64,000 nucleotides of DNA, from NCBI RefSeq assembly GCF_024347595.1, contig NZ_AP025506.1:186001-250000 (forward strand), in the 5' to 3' direction. The position numbers and the translations under genes were made by a program. This stretch comes from Vibrio pomeroyi. Its GTDB lineage: Bacteria; Pseudomonadota; Gammaproteobacteria; Enterobacterales; Vibrionaceae. How positions within the stretch are numbered: position 1 is the stretch's first letter; each line of letters begins with the position of its first letter. Positions 18,793 to 29,028 of the stretch are shown here, piece after piece. The notes under the pieces are model-generated. The model saw only the letters and a list, made by a program, of their open reading frames with translations, was not told the origin of the DNA and did not search any database.

Positions 18793-19530
18793 GTGATATT
18801 TGGTGGTCATTTGTTTTCTTTTTTAATGTGTGTCAATGTAGATAATCCATTTTTAGACCAAGCTATTTTTAGTGTTTTGGAACAAGATGACCCAAACTTT
18901 GAGTTTGTTATTGTTGCAAATAACTGTAGTGATGAATTATATAATAAATTATGTAAGTATGATGATGAGAGAATTAGATTATTTAGAACGTCAATCGGTC
19001 AATTGTCCTATAATTTGAACTATGGTGTTGATCAAGCTAGAGGTCAATATATTATTCGAATGGACTCTGACGATGTTTGTTTTAGTCAGCGTCTTTCTAT
19101 CTGCAAGAAGTATATTGGACATGGGTATGATGTAGTTGCTTTTTCTGCGGAACTGATTGATGAAACTGATCGTAAAATAGGAGTAAAAGATCTCGGTTCT
19201 GCATCGATTAAGCAGCTAATCTATAAAAACCCAGTAGTTCACCCTGCTACTATGATTAGAAAAGATGCATTGATAAGTATTCGTGGATATCTTGGAGGTC
19301 TTCAGTCCGAAGACTATGACCTATGGATCAGAATGTTTAATAAGTCATATAATTTTCATTTTTCTAGTGAGATTGTATTAAAATACCGTATAAGAGAGGG
19401 GCAATCAAAAGGGGCCTTACTTCCTTATTGCGAAGTCGCAGGATATTTTCTTCGAGAGTTTTTAGCCTCGTTGAAGATCAAGTTTTTACTAGGCTTTTCA
19501 ATCGCCTGCTTTAAAAGGTTTATTCGATGA
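18793..19530 (+). CDS. GT2-family glycosyltransferase
   Basis: A 245-residue GT-A-fold transferase. The N-terminal strand FSFLMCVNVDNPFLDQAIFS corresponds to the usual FSVIIPVYN opening; the DxD-type metal motif is RMDSDDVC (about residues 91-98), and the acceptor-site ED is in LQSEDYDLWIRMF. Donor unknown. The GTG at 18793 follows the GT11 stop by 2 nt; the stop overlaps the next gene by 4 nt (ATGA). Family membership is firm, specificity is not. Confidence 0.85.
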   Translation: MIFGGHLFSFLMCVNVDNPFLDQAIFSVLEQDDPNFEFVIVANNCSDELYNKLCKYDDERIRLFRTSIGQLSYNLNYGVDQARGQYIIRMDSDDVCFSQRLSICKKYIGHGYDVVAFSAELIDETDRKIGVKDLGSASIKQLIYKNPVVHPATMIRKDALISIRGYLGGLQSEDYDLWIRMFNKSYNFHFSSEIVLKYRIREGQSKGALLPYCEVAGYFLREFLASLKIKFLLGFSIACFKRFIR

Positions 19531-20546
19531 CTATTGCTTATATGATTACGAAAGGTGATATTGGTGGGGCTCAAACTTGGACTAGAGATCAAGTTCACTT
19601 GTTTGATGGCAAGGAAAAACAAATATTGATCACAAATAAACCAGGTTGGTTGAGTGATGAATGTTCAAATTTAGCTAAAATTTTTTATTTCTCAAAAATA
19701 GAAAGAATATTTTCCATACTGACGCTTTTCTCCATTGTTAGAGTAATGCGCAACCAATCAGTAAAAACAATAGTTGCCAGCTCAGCAAATGCAGGTATAT
19801 ATGCCAGACTGTGTAAGATACTCTATCCTAAGGTTAGGGTTGTCTACGTATCTCATGGTTGGTCCTGTATTTATAATGGTAATCGGTTTAAAAAATTATT
19901 TATTATGGTAGAGAAGCTGCTATCTTACATTACTGATGCTGTACTATGCGTTTCTGAAAAAGATAAGTATGACGCAATTGAAGTTATTAAAATACCTGCT
20001 AAGAAAGTTAAATATATTAGAAATTGTGTGTTTCCTCGAAGCACTGCACCTTTCAAGGTGAAGGGTGAGCGAATTAAAGTTCTCTTTTTAGGTAGACTTG
20101 AACATCCGAAAAGACCTGACCTATTAATAGAGGCTATTTCTGGTAACCCAAACTTTCAATTGGATATAGTTGGAGATGGCCCTTTGAGAGCTTCTTGTAA
20201 AAGTAGTGATAATATTACTTTCCATGGTTCAATTTATAACTTTAATGATTTTTTTAAATATGACTTGTTTGCTTTAATCTCTGACAGTGAAGGTCTCCCT
20301 ATGGCTGCGCTTGAGGCTGCTTCTTCTGGTATTCCTCTAATGTTGAGCAATGTAGGAGGTTGCCCCGAGTTAATCACTAATAATGGTTTGCTGGTTGAGA
20401 ACTGTCCAGATAGTATAAAGAAAGCACTGATATGCATAGAGCAGAACTATAGCTTTTACAGGGAACAAGCTACTTCTAAATCGAAAGACTTTGACTTGAG
20501 TAAACACTATGCACAATATCGCCAAATTTATTTAAGTTGTTCTTAA
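19527..20546 (+). CDS. GT4-family glycosyltransferase
   Basis: A 339-residue GT-B retaining glycosyltransferase. It has the N-terminal GGAQTWTRDQV, the central KVLFLGRLEHPKRPDLLIEA, and the donor-site E-x7-E motif in SDSEGLPMAALEAASSGIPL followed by GGCPELI. Donor unknown. It is the last gene of the overlapping run from 15560 to 20546; gmd follows after 35 nt with its own AGGAG ribosome-binding site. Confidence 0.9.
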   Translation: MTIAYMITKGDIGGAQTWTRDQVHLFDGKEKQILITNKPGWLSDECSNLAKIFYFSKIERIFSILTLFSIVRVMRNQSVKTIVASSANAGIYARLCKILYPKVRVVYVSHGWSCIYNGNRFKKLFIMVEKLLSYITDAVLCVSEKDKYDAIEVIKIPAKKVKYIRNCVFPRSTAPFKVKGERIKVLFLGRLEHPKRPDLLIEAISGNPNFQLDIVGDGPLRASCKSSDNITFHGSIYNFNDFFKYDLFALISDSEGLPMAALEAASSGIPLMLSNVGGCPELITNNGLLVENCPDSIKKALICIEQNYSFYREQATSKSKDFDLSKHYAQYRQIYLSCS

Positions 20547-20581
20547 AAATTAACTAAAACGTATAAAAATAGGAGTGCTTG

Positions 20582-21688
20582 ATGAAAGTCGCTTTAATTA
20601 CAGGTATTACTGGCCAGGATGGTTCTTACTTAGCGGAGCTTTTGGTTGAAAAGGGCTATGAAGTTCATGGTCTTATTCGTCGAGCATCATCATATAATAC
20701 CGAACGTATTGATGCGCTAATAAATGAAGGCGCTAATATTAAACTGCACTATGGAGATCTAACGGATTCTTCAAATTTGATTCGACTGGTTAAAGATATT
20801 CAACCTAATGAAATCTATAATCTAGGCGCAATGTCGCATGTGGCGGTTTCTTTTGAATCACCAGAGTATGTTGCTGATGTAGATGGCATGGGTACTCTTC
20901 GTCTTCTTGAAGCGATTCGTATTAACGGGCTAGAAAAGAAAACTCGCTTTTACCAAGCGTCGACCTCAGAGCTTTACGGGGAGGTTCGTGAAATTCCTCA
21001 ACGTGAAACAACGCCGTTTTATCCACGCTCTCCATACGCTGTAGCAAAAATGTACGCATACTGGATTGTGGTTAACTATCGTGAATCTTACGGTATGTAC
21101 GCATGCAATGGTATTTTGTTTAATCATGAATCACCACGCCGTGGTGAAACCTTTGTAACTCGTAAGATTACTCGAGCTATCGCGAACATCTCTCAAGGTC
21201 TAGAGTCGTGCCTAGAGCTTGGCAACATGGATGCGTTGCGTGACTGGGGGCATGCTAAAGATTATGTTCGAATGCAATGGATGATGCTTCAACAAGGACA
21301 GGCTGAAGATTTTGTTATTGCTACTGGTAAGCAGATCTCTGTGCGTGAGTTTGTTCGCTTGTCAGCGAAGGAAGCGGGCATAGAGCTTGAGTTTTCCGGT
21401 GAAGGGATTGATGAAATCGCAACTGTGGTTGTTATTGATGAAGCAAAGGCACCAAAGGTGAAAGTTGGTGATGTCATTGTAAAAGTAAACCCTCGGTTCT
21501 TCCGTCCAGCGGAAGTGGAGACACTGCTTGGTGACCCGAGTAAAGCGAAAGCCAAACTTGGCTGGACTCCAGAGATCACCGTTGAAGAAATGTGTGCAGA
21601 AATGGTTACGTCTGATATAGACAAGGCAAAACAGCACGCAGTTCTAAAACAACACGGATTTAACGTTGCAATCTCACTAGAAAGCTAA
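20582..21688 (+). CDS. gmd: GDP-mannose 4,6-dehydratase
   Basis: A 368-residue SDR enzyme converting GDP-D-mannose to GDP-4-keto-6-deoxymannose, the first committed step to GDP-L-fucose. Nucleotide-binding [14 protein letters not shown] is at the N-terminus, TSELYGEV and [12 protein letters not shown] carry the catalytic Thr/Tyr/Lys set, and [17 protein letters not shown] is diagnostic of GMD. ATG 20582 follows an AGGAG at 20571. GC content is clearly higher than in the preceding glycosyltransferases, so the boundary of the AT-rich block falls here. Confidence 0.97.
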   Translation: MKVALITGITGQDGSYLAELLVEKGYEVHGLIRRASSYNTERIDALINEGANIKLHYGDLTDSSNLIRLVKDIQPNEIYNLGAMSHVAVSFESPEYVADVDGMGTLRLLEAIRINGLEKKTRFYQASTSELYGEVREIPQRETTPFYPRSPYAVAKMYAYWIVVNYRESYGMYACNGILFNHESPRRGETFVTRKITRAIANISQGLESCLELGNMDALRDWGHAKDYVRMQWMMLQQGQAEDFVIATGKQISVREFVRLSAKEAGIELEFSGEGIDEIATVVVIDEAKAPKVKVGDVIVKVNPRFFRPAEVETLLGDPSKAKAKLGWTPEITVEEMCAEMVTSDIDKAKQHAVLKQHGFNVAISLES

Positions 21689-21690
21689 TT

Positions 21691-21748
21691 AATCAGTAGT
21701 ACTGATTCGTTTATATTGCAGAGTTCCTCATTTTGGGCTCTGCTTTTT
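21691..21748 (+). terminator. Palindrome and terminator-like hairpin between gmd and fcl
   Basis: AATCAGTAGTACTGATT (21691-21707) is an inverted repeat with 7-bp arms. It is followed by GCAGAG (21718-21723) pairing with CTCTGC (21738-21743) and five T. This gives a moderate intrinsic terminator inside the operon, before the fcl start at 21772; RfaH-modified polymerase would be expected to read through it. Confidence 0.55.
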
Positions 21749-21771
21749 GTATTTATATTATCGGAACTAGT

Positions 21772-22731
21772 ATGAAAAGAGTATTTGTTGCTGGTCATAA
21801 AGGTATGGTTGGTTCAGCTATTGTTCGTCAACTATCTAAAGAGTCTTCAGTAGAAGTTATTACTAAAGATCGTAACGAGCTTAACCTGTTAGATGCCCTG
21901 GCAGTCGAGGCATTTTTTGCGACTCATCATATTGATCAAGTTTACCTTGCAGCTGCGAAAGTCGGTGGGATTGTTGCTAACAACACATACCCTGCTGAGT
22001 TTATTTACCAAAATTTGACGATTCAAAACAATATTATTCATTCTGCACATCTGCATGGTGTTCAAGATTTACTATTCTTGGGGTCGTCTTGTATTTATCC
22101 AAAGTTTGCACAACAACCGATGCGTGAAGACTCTTTATTGACTGACACTTTGGAAGAAACCAATGAGCCTTACGCAATCGCTAAGATTGCAGGTATTAAA
22201 ATGTGTGAGTCTTATAATCGCCAATATGGTCGCAACTATCGATCAGTAATGCCAACTAATTTGTATGGTGAAAATGATAATTTTCATCCTCAAAATTCTC
22301 ACGTCATTCCTGCATTGTTGCGTCGCTTCCACGAAGCAAAATTGAATGGTGACAGTAAAGTTGTTGCGTGGGGCAGTGGTAAACCTATGCGAGAGTTTTT
22401 GCATGTAGATGATATGGCAGCAGCCTCAATTTACGTAATGAATCTTGCTCAAGAGGTGTATCGAGAAAATACACAAGAAATGCTTAGTCATGTAAACGTC
22501 GGTACAGGTGTAGATTGTACTATCCGTGAACTTGTTGAAACTGTCGCAAAAGTGGTTGGTTTTGACGGCGAGATTAAATTTGACACTACGAAACCAGACG
22601 GCACTCCTCGTAAATTAATGGATGTTTCACGTTTACAGAATCTGGGCTGGGAAGCGAAGACGAGCTTAGAGGATGGCTTGACTATGACTTACCAGTGGTT
22701 CCTAGAGAATCAAGACAATTATCGCGGTTAA
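21772..22731 (+). CDS. fcl: GDP-L-fucose synthase
   Basis: A 319-residue bifunctional 3,5-epimerase/4-reductase that finishes GDP-L-fucose. It has [18 protein letters not shown] at the N-terminus, [16 protein letters not shown] and [18 protein letters not shown] with the catalytic Tyr/Lys, and [13 protein letters not shown]. The start is set at ATG 21772 (MKRVFVAG) with GGAA upstream; an in-frame earlier ATG at 21733 would begin inside the terminator hairpin and add 13 non-homologous residues. Works with gmd upstream. Confidence 0.96.
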   Translation: MKRVFVAGHKGMVGSAIVRQLSKESSVEVITKDRNELNLLDALAVEAFFATHHIDQVYLAAAKVGGIVANNTYPAEFIYQNLTIQNNIIHSAHLHGVQDLLFLGSSCIYPKFAQQPMREDSLLTDTLEETNEPYAIAKIAGIKMCESYNRQYGRNYRSVMPTNLYGENDNFHPQNSHVIPALLRRFHEAKLNGDSKVVAWGSGKPMREFLHVDDMAAASIYVMNLAQEVYRENTQEMLSHVNVGTGVDCTIRELVETVAKVVGFDGEIKFDTTKPDGTPRKLMDVSRLQNLGWEAKTSLEDGLTMTYQWFLENQDNYRG

Positions 22732-22773
22732 AGTACCTAGGGTCGAGTTAATATAAGGATTTAAACAAAGCAT

Positions 22774-23226
22774 ATGTTTTTAAGCAAACAACGCTTTTCT
22801 CAAGTGATTGAAAGTGCGCCATTAGTTTCAATTGACTTAGTTATTGAGGACGAAAGTGGTCAAGTTTTACTTGGAGAGCGTTTAAATCGACCAGCTCAAG
22901 GTTTTTGGTTCGTCCCCGGAGGTCGTATCCTTAAAGATGAAAAGCTTGATGATGCTTTTGCTCGTTTAACTTTAGAGGAACTCGGACGTGAGTTGCAGCT
23001 CTCCCAAGCTACACTGCTGGGGCCTTATACACACCTTTATGATGACAATGTATTTGGCAATGAATTTTCGACTCACTACGTTGCTATTGCTTACAAACTC
23101 ACTGTTGCTCGCAGTCAATTGAAGCTACCCAGGAATATTCAACATTCCCAATATAGTTGGTTTGACAAAGATGAGTTATTGACTAGCGATAAAGTACATC
23201 TCCATACTAAATGGTATTTTAAATAA
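22774..23226 (+). CDS. gmm: GDP-mannose mannosyl hydrolase (Nudix)
   Basis: A 150-residue Nudix-family enzyme hydrolysing GDP-mannose (and GDP-glucose) to GDP and sugar. The modified Nudix box GGRILKDEKLDDAFARLT continuing EELG matches the E. coli Gmm/WcaH pattern rather than the standard box, and ERLNRPAQGFWFVPGGR is nearly that of Gmm. Typically found in GDP-fucose gene sets (gmd-fcl-gmm-manC-manB), as here. It may tune the GDP-mannose pool. Confidence 0.95.
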   Translation: MFLSKQRFSQVIESAPLVSIDLVIEDESGQVLLGERLNRPAQGFWFVPGGRILKDEKLDDAFARLTLEELGRELQLSQATLLGPYTHLYDDNVFGNEFSTHYVAIAYKLTVARSQLKLPRNIQHSQYSWFDKDELLTSDKVHLHTKWYFK

Positions 23227-23264
23227 TTAGAACTATTACTTAATTAACGAATAACGAGTTGACT

Positions 23265-24695
23265 ATGCTTATTCCTGTAATTATGGCTGGCGGGTCAGGC
23301 AGTCGTCTGTGGCCTCTATCTCGCGCCAAATACCCTAAACAATTTCTTGCGGTAACTGGTGAGCAAACTATGCTTCAGCAGACTTTAAGCCGTATGTTAG
23401 GCTTGGAACATAATGATCCATTTGTTATCTGTAACGAAGAGCATCGTTTCTTAGTTGCTGAGCAACTTCGCCGTATTGATAGCGATAATAGCGGCATATT
23501 ATTGGAGCCAATTGGACGCAACACTGCTCCAGCTATTGCTTTAGCTGCAAAATTTACTTTGTCTACCGACGAAGATGCATTGATGTTGGTTCTTGCTGCA
23601 GATCACGTAATTAAAGATACTGAATCTTTCCACCAGTCAGTACAAGCAGCTATCCCGTACGCTAAACGTGGTGATATGGTAACTTTCGGTATCAAAGCAA
23701 ATGCTCCAGAAACGGGTTATGGTTACATTAAAACTGGTGATACGGTGACTGTCGCTAATGAAAGTCGTGGTTTTAGTGTTGATCGTTTTGTTGAAAAGCC
23801 AAATCTTGAGACCGCAAAAGAGTACCTAAAAGATAGTAGTTACTTGTGGAACAGCGGTATGTTTCTATTTAAAGCATCGGTCTATCTTGAAGAGCTAGCA
23901 AAGTTCAGGCCTGATATCCTTGAAGCATGTGAAAGTGCGTACGACAGTCACTTTGAGGACTTGGATTTTATTCGAATGTCATCTGACTTGTTTTCACAGA
24001 TTCCTGACGAGTCTATAGACTTTGCGGTAATGGAAAAAACAGAAAAAGCAGTGGTTGTTCCTATGGACGCTAACTGGAGTGATGTCGGCTCTTGGTCTTC
24101 GCTTTGGGAAGTGAACAATAAAGACGAGCGGGGCAATGCTACTCGTGGTGATGTGTTAACTGAGCAAACGAATAATAGCTATATATATTCACAAGATAAA
24201 CTCGTTGCCACTGTGGGTGTTGAAAACCTTATCGTTGTGGAAACAAAAGATGCTGTATTAGTGGCTGATAAAGATAAGGTTCAAGATGTAAAGTCAATTG
24301 TGAATCAGCTAAAGCAACAAAATAGAGCAGAATGTCAGCAGCATCAAGAAGTCTATCGTCCATGGGGGACCCATGAGACGGTATCGGAAGGTGAGCGTTA
24401 TCATGTCAAGCAAGTGTATGTTAAACCTAAAGAAAAGACGGCTTTGCAGATGCATCATCATAGAGCTGAGCACTGGGTTGTTGTCTCTGGTACGGCTAAA
24501 GTGACAAAAGGCAACGAAACTTTCCTTCTAACTGAAAATCAATCAACGTATATTCCAGTGGGCACCCCCCACTCTGTAGAAAACCCAGGGCAAGTACCAT
24601 TAGAGCTTATTGAGGTTCGATCAGGTTCGTATTTAAAAGAAGACGATATTGTTCGGTTTGATGAGCAAGCATCTAAATTTGGCGGCGATTACTAA
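23265..24695 (+). CDS. manC: Mannose-1-phosphate guanylyltransferase/mannose-6-phosphate isomerase
   Basis: A 476-residue type II PMI/GMP enzyme. The N-terminal guanylyltransferase domain has MAGGSGSRLWPLSRAKYPKQ, LVLAADHVI and FVEKPNLETA; the C-terminal cupin isomerase domain has ALQMHHHRAEHWVVVSG near residue 395. It makes GDP-mannose from mannose-1-phosphate and GTP. The ATG at 23265 is taken over an in-frame TTG two codons earlier. A separate class I isomerase (manA) is encoded downstream, so isomerase activity is duplicated in the locus. Confidence 0.97.
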   Translation: MLIPVIMAGGSGSRLWPLSRAKYPKQFLAVTGEQTMLQQTLSRMLGLEHNDPFVICNEEHRFLVAEQLRRIDSDNSGILLEPIGRNTAPAIALAAKFTLSTDEDALMLVLAADHVIKDTESFHQSVQAAIPYAKRGDMVTFGIKANAPETGYGYIKTGDTVTVANESRGFSVDRFVEKPNLETAKEYLKDSSYLWNSGMFLFKASVYLEELAKFRPDILEACESAYDSHFEDLDFIRMSSDLFSQIPDESIDFAVMEKTEKAVVVPMDANWSDVGSWSSLWEVNNKDERGNATRGDVLTEQTNNSYIYSQDKLVATVGVENLIVVETKDAVLVADKDKVQDVKSIVNQLKQQNRAECQQHQEVYRPWGTHETVSEGERYHVKQVYVKPKEKTALQMHHHRAEHWVVVSGTAKVTKGNETFLLTENQSTYIPVGTPHSVENPGQVPLELIEVRSGSYLKEDDIVRFDEQASKFGGDY

Positions 24696-24717
24696 CTACT
24701 TATTGAGATAGAAAATT

Positions 24718-26145
24718 ATGGTAAAGAAATTAATCAGTAGCGAAGTGCTTAGTGCTTCAGGTGTGCAATTTGGCACGAGTGGTGCAAGAGGGCTCGTCAA
24801 TCAGTTTACACCTGACGTCTGTGCAGCCTTTACGCATGCGTTCGTTGTATCAATGCGTAGAAACTTTACTTTCACTCAAATGGCTGTGGCAATTGATAAT
24901 CGTCCAAGTAGTCCAATAATGGCCCAAGCTGTTATTCAAGCGCTGACTGATGCTGGTGTAAAGGCAGTCTACTACGGTGTTGTTCCTACTCCGGCTCTAG
25001 CGTTTACCGCAATGCAAGACAATATGCCTTGCATAATGGTGACGGGATCTCATATACCATTTGATCGTAATGGAATTAAGTTCTACCGTCCGGATGGCGA
25101 GATAACTAAAGCGGATGAACAAGCCATCTTAACTCAGAGCGTTGACTTCAATGCCATCAATACTTTACCTGATTTAACGGTTGACTGCCGAGCGACTGAA
25201 CTCTATCGAGCGCGTTATACAGATCTATTTGATGCAGGTTTACTGGTAGGAAAGCGTATTGGTATTTATGAGCATTCAAGTGCTGGAAGGGATATTTATC
25301 AAGGGATTTTTGAGTCGCTAGGAGCTGAAGTTATCTCATTAGAACGCACGAATGAATTTGTGCCAATTGATACTGAAGCTGTTGCTGAATCTGACAAGGA
25401 GAAAGCACGCCTGTGGTCCAAACAGTATGATTTAGATTTTATCTTTTCAACAGATGGTGATGGCGATAGACCCTTAGTTGCCGATGAGAATGGTGAATGG
25501 CTTCGTGGTGATATTCTGGGGTTGCTTTGTTCTAAAGCGCTTAAAATTGATGCTTTAGCGGTTCCGGTGAGCTGTAACACCATTATTGCCAGTTCGCCAG
25601 AATTTAAATCAGTTTCTAAGACACGCATTGGTTCCCCTTATGTAATCGCTGAATTTTCTGAGTTAGCAAAAACTTATAAAAGAGTTGCGGGGTTTGAAGC
25701 CAACGGAGGATATTTGCTCGGAAGTGATGTCTCGGTGAATGGGAAATATCTACAAGCACTGCCAACCCGAGATGCCGTTTTACCTGCACTTATGTTGCTT
25801 TCTTTAGCTAAAACATCATCGATCAAAAGCTTGGTAGGTCAATTACCACAACGCTTTACGCATAGCGACCGAATTCAAAACTTTGCGCCAGAAAAGAGTT
25901 TATCAATATTGGAAAGTGGTCGTAATAATATTCAACAACTATTAAACTCTCTGGGCTTGTCAGAGCTTAATGTTATTAGTATTGATAATACAGATGGTTT
26001 AAGGCTAGAGCTTTCTAATCGTGCAATCATTCATTTACGTCCGTCAGGCAACGCACCTGAACTCCGCTGTTATGTGGAAGCTAATACACAGGATGAAGCA
26101 ATTACCCTAGTTGAGCTGGTTCTACACAAGGCTTTAATGGCTTAA
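24718..26145 (+). CDS. manB: Phosphomannomutase
   Basis: A 475-residue alpha-D-phosphohexomutase converting mannose-6-phosphate to mannose-1-phosphate. The catalytic serine loop is [15 protein letters not shown] (instead of the common TASHNP), the metal loop is STDGDGDRP, the sugar loop is [10 protein letters not shown], and the phosphate loop is [10 protein letters not shown]. The variant GSHIP and EANGG loops mark a distinct subfamily often found in O-antigen loci. Lies 22 nt after manC. Confidence 0.92.
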   Translation: MVKKLISSEVLSASGVQFGTSGARGLVNQFTPDVCAAFTHAFVVSMRRNFTFTQMAVAIDNRPSSPIMAQAVIQALTDAGVKAVYYGVVPTPALAFTAMQDNMPCIMVTGSHIPFDRNGIKFYRPDGEITKADEQAILTQSVDFNAINTLPDLTVDCRATELYRARYTDLFDAGLLVGKRIGIYEHSSAGRDIYQGIFESLGAEVISLERTNEFVPIDTEAVAESDKEKARLWSKQYDLDFIFSTDGDGDRPLVADENGEWLRGDILGLLCSKALKIDALAVPVSCNTIIASSPEFKSVSKTRIGSPYVIAEFSELAKTYKRVAGFEANGGYLLGSDVSVNGKYLQALPTRDAVLPALMLLSLAKTSSIKSLVGQLPQRFTHSDRIQNFAPEKSLSILESGRNNIQQLLNSLGLSELNVISIDNTDGLRLELSNRAIIHLRPSGNAPELRCYVEANTQDEAITLVELVLHKALMA

Positions 26146-26212
26146 CTTGAATAAAAAATGAAAATAGATGAGCTGTATGATGTAACCCTCACCAGCTCTC
26201 TTGAGTTAGATT

Positions 26213-27403
26213 ATGATTTACACGTTGAAAAACCCGATAAAAAACTTCCTTTGGGGAAGTCGTACTGCGATTTGCGACCATTTTGGAATAAGTAACCCCA
26301 ACTCTGAACGTCAGGCAGAGTTGTGGATGGGAGCGCATTCCAGCTCAAGTTCATTTATTTTCCAAGATGGTGTTGATGTTTCACTTTACGATATGATTTC
26401 AAGCAACCCTGAGTATTGGCTAGGTAATAATGTAAAACAGTACTCATCATCACTCCCTTTTCTTATGAAAATTCTTGCTGTAGAGCAACCTCTTTCGATA
26501 CAAGTACATCCATCTAAAGAGGTTGCAACGGTCGGTTTTTCCGAGGAGAATAGACGAGGGATACCATTGAATGCCTCAAATCGCAACTATAAAGATGAAA
26601 ATCATAAACCTGAGCTCGTCTATGCAATAACTCCCTATAAAGCAATGAATGGTTTTAGAGAATTGGATCAGATCATTTCTAATTTCGATATTCTTGAACT
26701 CTCGGTATTGAAGGATTGCTTTCAACCTTTTAAGAAAGAGCCTAGCTCTTCCACTTTAGCTACTTTCTTTCGGGGTTTACTTGCCTTAGAAGGTTCGCAA
26801 AAAAAACAAGCTATCGATGAGCTTATGATTTCGGTAAATATGATAAAAGAAGATCATATTTTGTATCAACCGTCAATGCTCATAAACGATCTTTATAAAA
26901 TTTACCCAGAAGATATAGGTTTATTTACACCACTTTTGTTAAATGTTGTTGAACTACAACCTGGGGAAGCTATGTTTTTGTACGCTGAGACTCCTCACGC
27001 ATATCTTTATGGGCTGGCGATTGAAGTCATGGCTAATTCGGATAATGTTTTGCGTGCTGGTTTAACCCCTAAACATATTGATGTGGAAGAACTACTCAAG
27101 AACACTAAGTTTGAACCTATTGCTTTGGAAAGTTTGGTATTGACCCCTAGTTATGAAGGAATAGAGCGAAAGGTTTATTCAGTCCCTGTTGACGATTTTT
27201 GCTTTGAAGTTGTAAGCCCGAAGGATATTATAACTTTTGATATATTTTCCCCAGAGGTGCTACTTTGTTTATCCGAAAGTGTTACGATTGTTGTTGAAAC
27301 AGAGAGCAGAGTATTGCATAAAGGAGAATCAGTGTTTATTCCTGGATCTTTAGAACAATACCAAATTTCTGGTAATGGTTCCATAGCAAGGGTTTCTTGT
27401 TAA
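26213..27403 (+). CDS. manA: Mannose-6-phosphate isomerase, class I
   Basis: A 396-residue zinc-dependent isomerase linking fructose-6-phosphate to mannose-6-phosphate. It begins YTLKNPIKNFLWGSRTAICD, and the zinc ligands are expected in PLSIQVHPSKE and DENHKPELVYAI and in the ETPHAYLYGLAIEVMANSDN segment, all present. The manA-manB-manC-gmd-fcl set gives a self-contained route from fructose-6-phosphate to GDP-L-fucose. Start ATG 26213. Confidence 0.94.
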   Translation: MIYTLKNPIKNFLWGSRTAICDHFGISNPNSERQAELWMGAHSSSSSFIFQDGVDVSLYDMISSNPEYWLGNNVKQYSSSLPFLMKILAVEQPLSIQVHPSKEVATVGFSEENRRGIPLNASNRNYKDENHKPELVYAITPYKAMNGFRELDQIISNFDILELSVLKDCFQPFKKEPSSSTLATFFRGLLALEGSQKKQAIDELMISVNMIKEDHILYQPSMLINDLYKIYPEDIGLFTPLLLNVVELQPGEAMFLYAETPHAYLYGLAIEVMANSDNVLRAGLTPKHIDVEELLKNTKFEPIALESLVLTPSYEGIERKVYSVPVDDFCFEVVSPKDIITFDIFSPEVLLCLSESVTIVVETESRVLHKGESVFIPGSLEQYQISGNGSIARVSC

Positions 27404-27418
27404 ATAGGCATATAAGTA

Positions 27419-28330
27419 ATGACTACATTAGTAACAGGGGCTACAGGGTTTGTAGGCAAAGAACTTGCAAAGCGAGAACATAGATTTCGTTATGTAGTGC
27501 GTGTGGGTGTTGACCATTCATTCGAAGATTATTTTGTTGTTCCCACCATTGACTCTGAAACAAATTGGAGTCATTGTTTTGATGGCATCCACTCTATTAT
27601 TCATTTAGCGGGGTTGGCACATAACAATTCATTTTCTGAATCTGAGTATAGTTCAATAAATACACAAGGGACATTGAAGCTTGCTTTAAAAGCTGCTGAA
27701 GCCGGTGTCAGACGTTTTGTTTTTGTTAGCTCGATTGGCGTTAATGGAACTACATCACTCGAAGGCCCATTTTTGCCAGACGATACAGCAAAACCTCATA
27801 ACTCCTATACGCAGTCAAAATATGAAGCTGAGTTGGGGCTTTGGGATTTGTCAAAAAAAACAGGGTTAGAGGTTGTTGTTGTAAGACCAACGTTAGTTTA
27901 TGGTCCAAATGCACCAGGTAATTTTGGTAGGCTAATTAAGTTAATTCAGAAGGTGCCTGTCTTACCATTTGGTTTAGCAAGTAATTGTAGGGATTTTATC
28001 TCTGTTCAAAACCTGGCTGACTTATTGATTGTATGTACCACCCATGAAAATGCAGCCGGCAACATCTTTCTTGCAAGTGACAACGAAACTGTCTCAATCA
28101 AAGAATTTACTAAAGTAATTGGTGATGGTATTGGTAAGAATATCTTGCAGTTTCCAGTCCCAGTATGGGCAATAAAGATTGTTGGTAAGATTTTAGGAAA
28201 GTCCGAAATAGTAGAACAATTATACGGAGACCTTCAAGTTGACTCTTCAAATATAAAAAAAATTCTTGGATGGACTCCCCCTTTAACCATGAAACAATCG
28301 ATGTCGTTATTACGCAACTCAAGGAATTAA
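27419..28330 (+). CDS. SDR nucleotide-sugar 4-reductase/epimerase (WbpV-like)
   Basis: A 303-residue extended SDR protein: NAD(P)-binding LVTGATGFVGKELA at the N-terminus, FVSSIGVNG, and catalytic YTQSKYEAEL (YxxxK). The family contains UDP-4-keto-6-deoxy-GlcNAc reductases (WbpV and QuiNAc-type enzymes) and 4-epimerases. Its position next to a small phosphoglycosyl transferase and a WbpM-like 4,6-dehydratase argues for the reductase role, giving UDP-D-FucNAc or UDP-D-QuiNAc as the first sugar; this is inference. The stop codon is 5 nt before the next start. Confidence 0.82.
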   Translation: MTTLVTGATGFVGKELAKREHRFRYVVRVGVDHSFEDYFVVPTIDSETNWSHCFDGIHSIIHLAGLAHNNSFSESEYSSINTQGTLKLALKAAEAGVRRFVFVSSIGVNGTTSLEGPFLPDDTAKPHNSYTQSKYEAELGLWDLSKKTGLEVVVVRPTLVYGPNAPGNFGRLIKLIQKVPVLPFGLASNCRDFISVQNLADLLIVCTTHENAAGNIFLASDNETVSIKEFTKVIGDGIGKNILQFPVPVWAIKIVGKILGKSEIVEQLYGDLQVDSSNIKKILGWTPPLTMKQSMSLLRNSRN

Positions 28331-28335
28331 TACAT

Positions 28336-28884
28336 ATGATTCGATTATTAGATTTCTCTGCCGCTCTTGTGGGTTTGTTATTCCTATGGCCAATCCTATT
28401 TGTTGTAACAATTATTGGTTTATTTGATACAGGCAGTCCGATTTTTATACAAGAGCGAGTGGGAAGGAATAAAAAACCATTTAAACTATTTAAGTTTCGT
28501 ACTATGTCGATGGAAACTAAGTCGGTGGCTAGTCATTTAGCAAGCAATAGTTCTATAACTAGGTTTGGTGGTTTTCTACGTAATACAAAACTTGATGAAC
28601 TTCCGCAGTTAATCAATGTATTGAAAGGTGAAATGAGTTTAGTTGGGCCTCGTCCGAATTTATTCAATCAGGAAGTTTTAATTGAAGCTCGAGATACTCG
28701 AGGTGTTTACAATGTTTTACCTGGTATAACAGGGTTAGCCCAAGTGCAAAATATTGATATGTCTACTCCAGAGCTTTTGGCGACGGTAGATAAACAAATG
28801 ATAGACTCTATGACGTTAAGTCAATACTTTAAGTATATATTTATGACAGTTAGTGGAAGTGGATCTGGTGATGCAATAAAGTAG
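28336..28884 (+). CDS. Undecaprenyl-phosphate sugar phosphotransferase (small PGT)
   Basis: A 182-residue monotopic phosphoglycosyl transferase (bacterial sugar transferase family, PglC-size without the WbaP N-terminal membrane domain). One N-terminal hydrophobic segment (about 6-28), then [40 protein letters not shown] with the catalytic Asp-Glu pair, and PRPN. It loads the first sugar-1-phosphate on undecaprenyl phosphate, starting repeat-unit assembly. ATG 28336 is chosen; in-frame codons upstream lie within the preceding gene. Confidence 0.92.
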   Translation: MIRLLDFSAALVGLLFLWPILFVVTIIGLFDTGSPIFIQERVGRNKKPFKLFKFRTMSMETKSVASHLASNSSITRFGGFLRNTKLDELPQLINVLKGEMSLVGPRPNLFNQEVLIEARDTRGVYNVLPGITGLAQVQNIDMSTPELLATVDKQMIDSMTLSQYFKYIFMTVSGSGSGDAIK

Positions 28885-29028
28885 TATCTATTCGAAGTGG
28901 GATACTCTCTATAGTGTTATTTTTCAATCTTGATACACTGTCTATTTCAAACTTCTTGGGTATCTCTGTAGCTATTACTTGGAGGAGTTTGTCAATTTCA
29001 AACGACTTTAATTTAATAAGATTATTTT

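Noticed and set aside
21733..21771. Longer N-terminus for fcl from ATG 21733
   Set aside because: The start would lie in the terminator hairpin and the extra residues are not part of GDP-fucose synthases; ATG 21772 has a better upstream site.
26158..26295. 45-codon open frame starting between manB and manA (MKIDELYDVTLTS...)
   Set aside because: No ribosome-binding site, and it overlaps manA in another frame for most of its length; probably chance.
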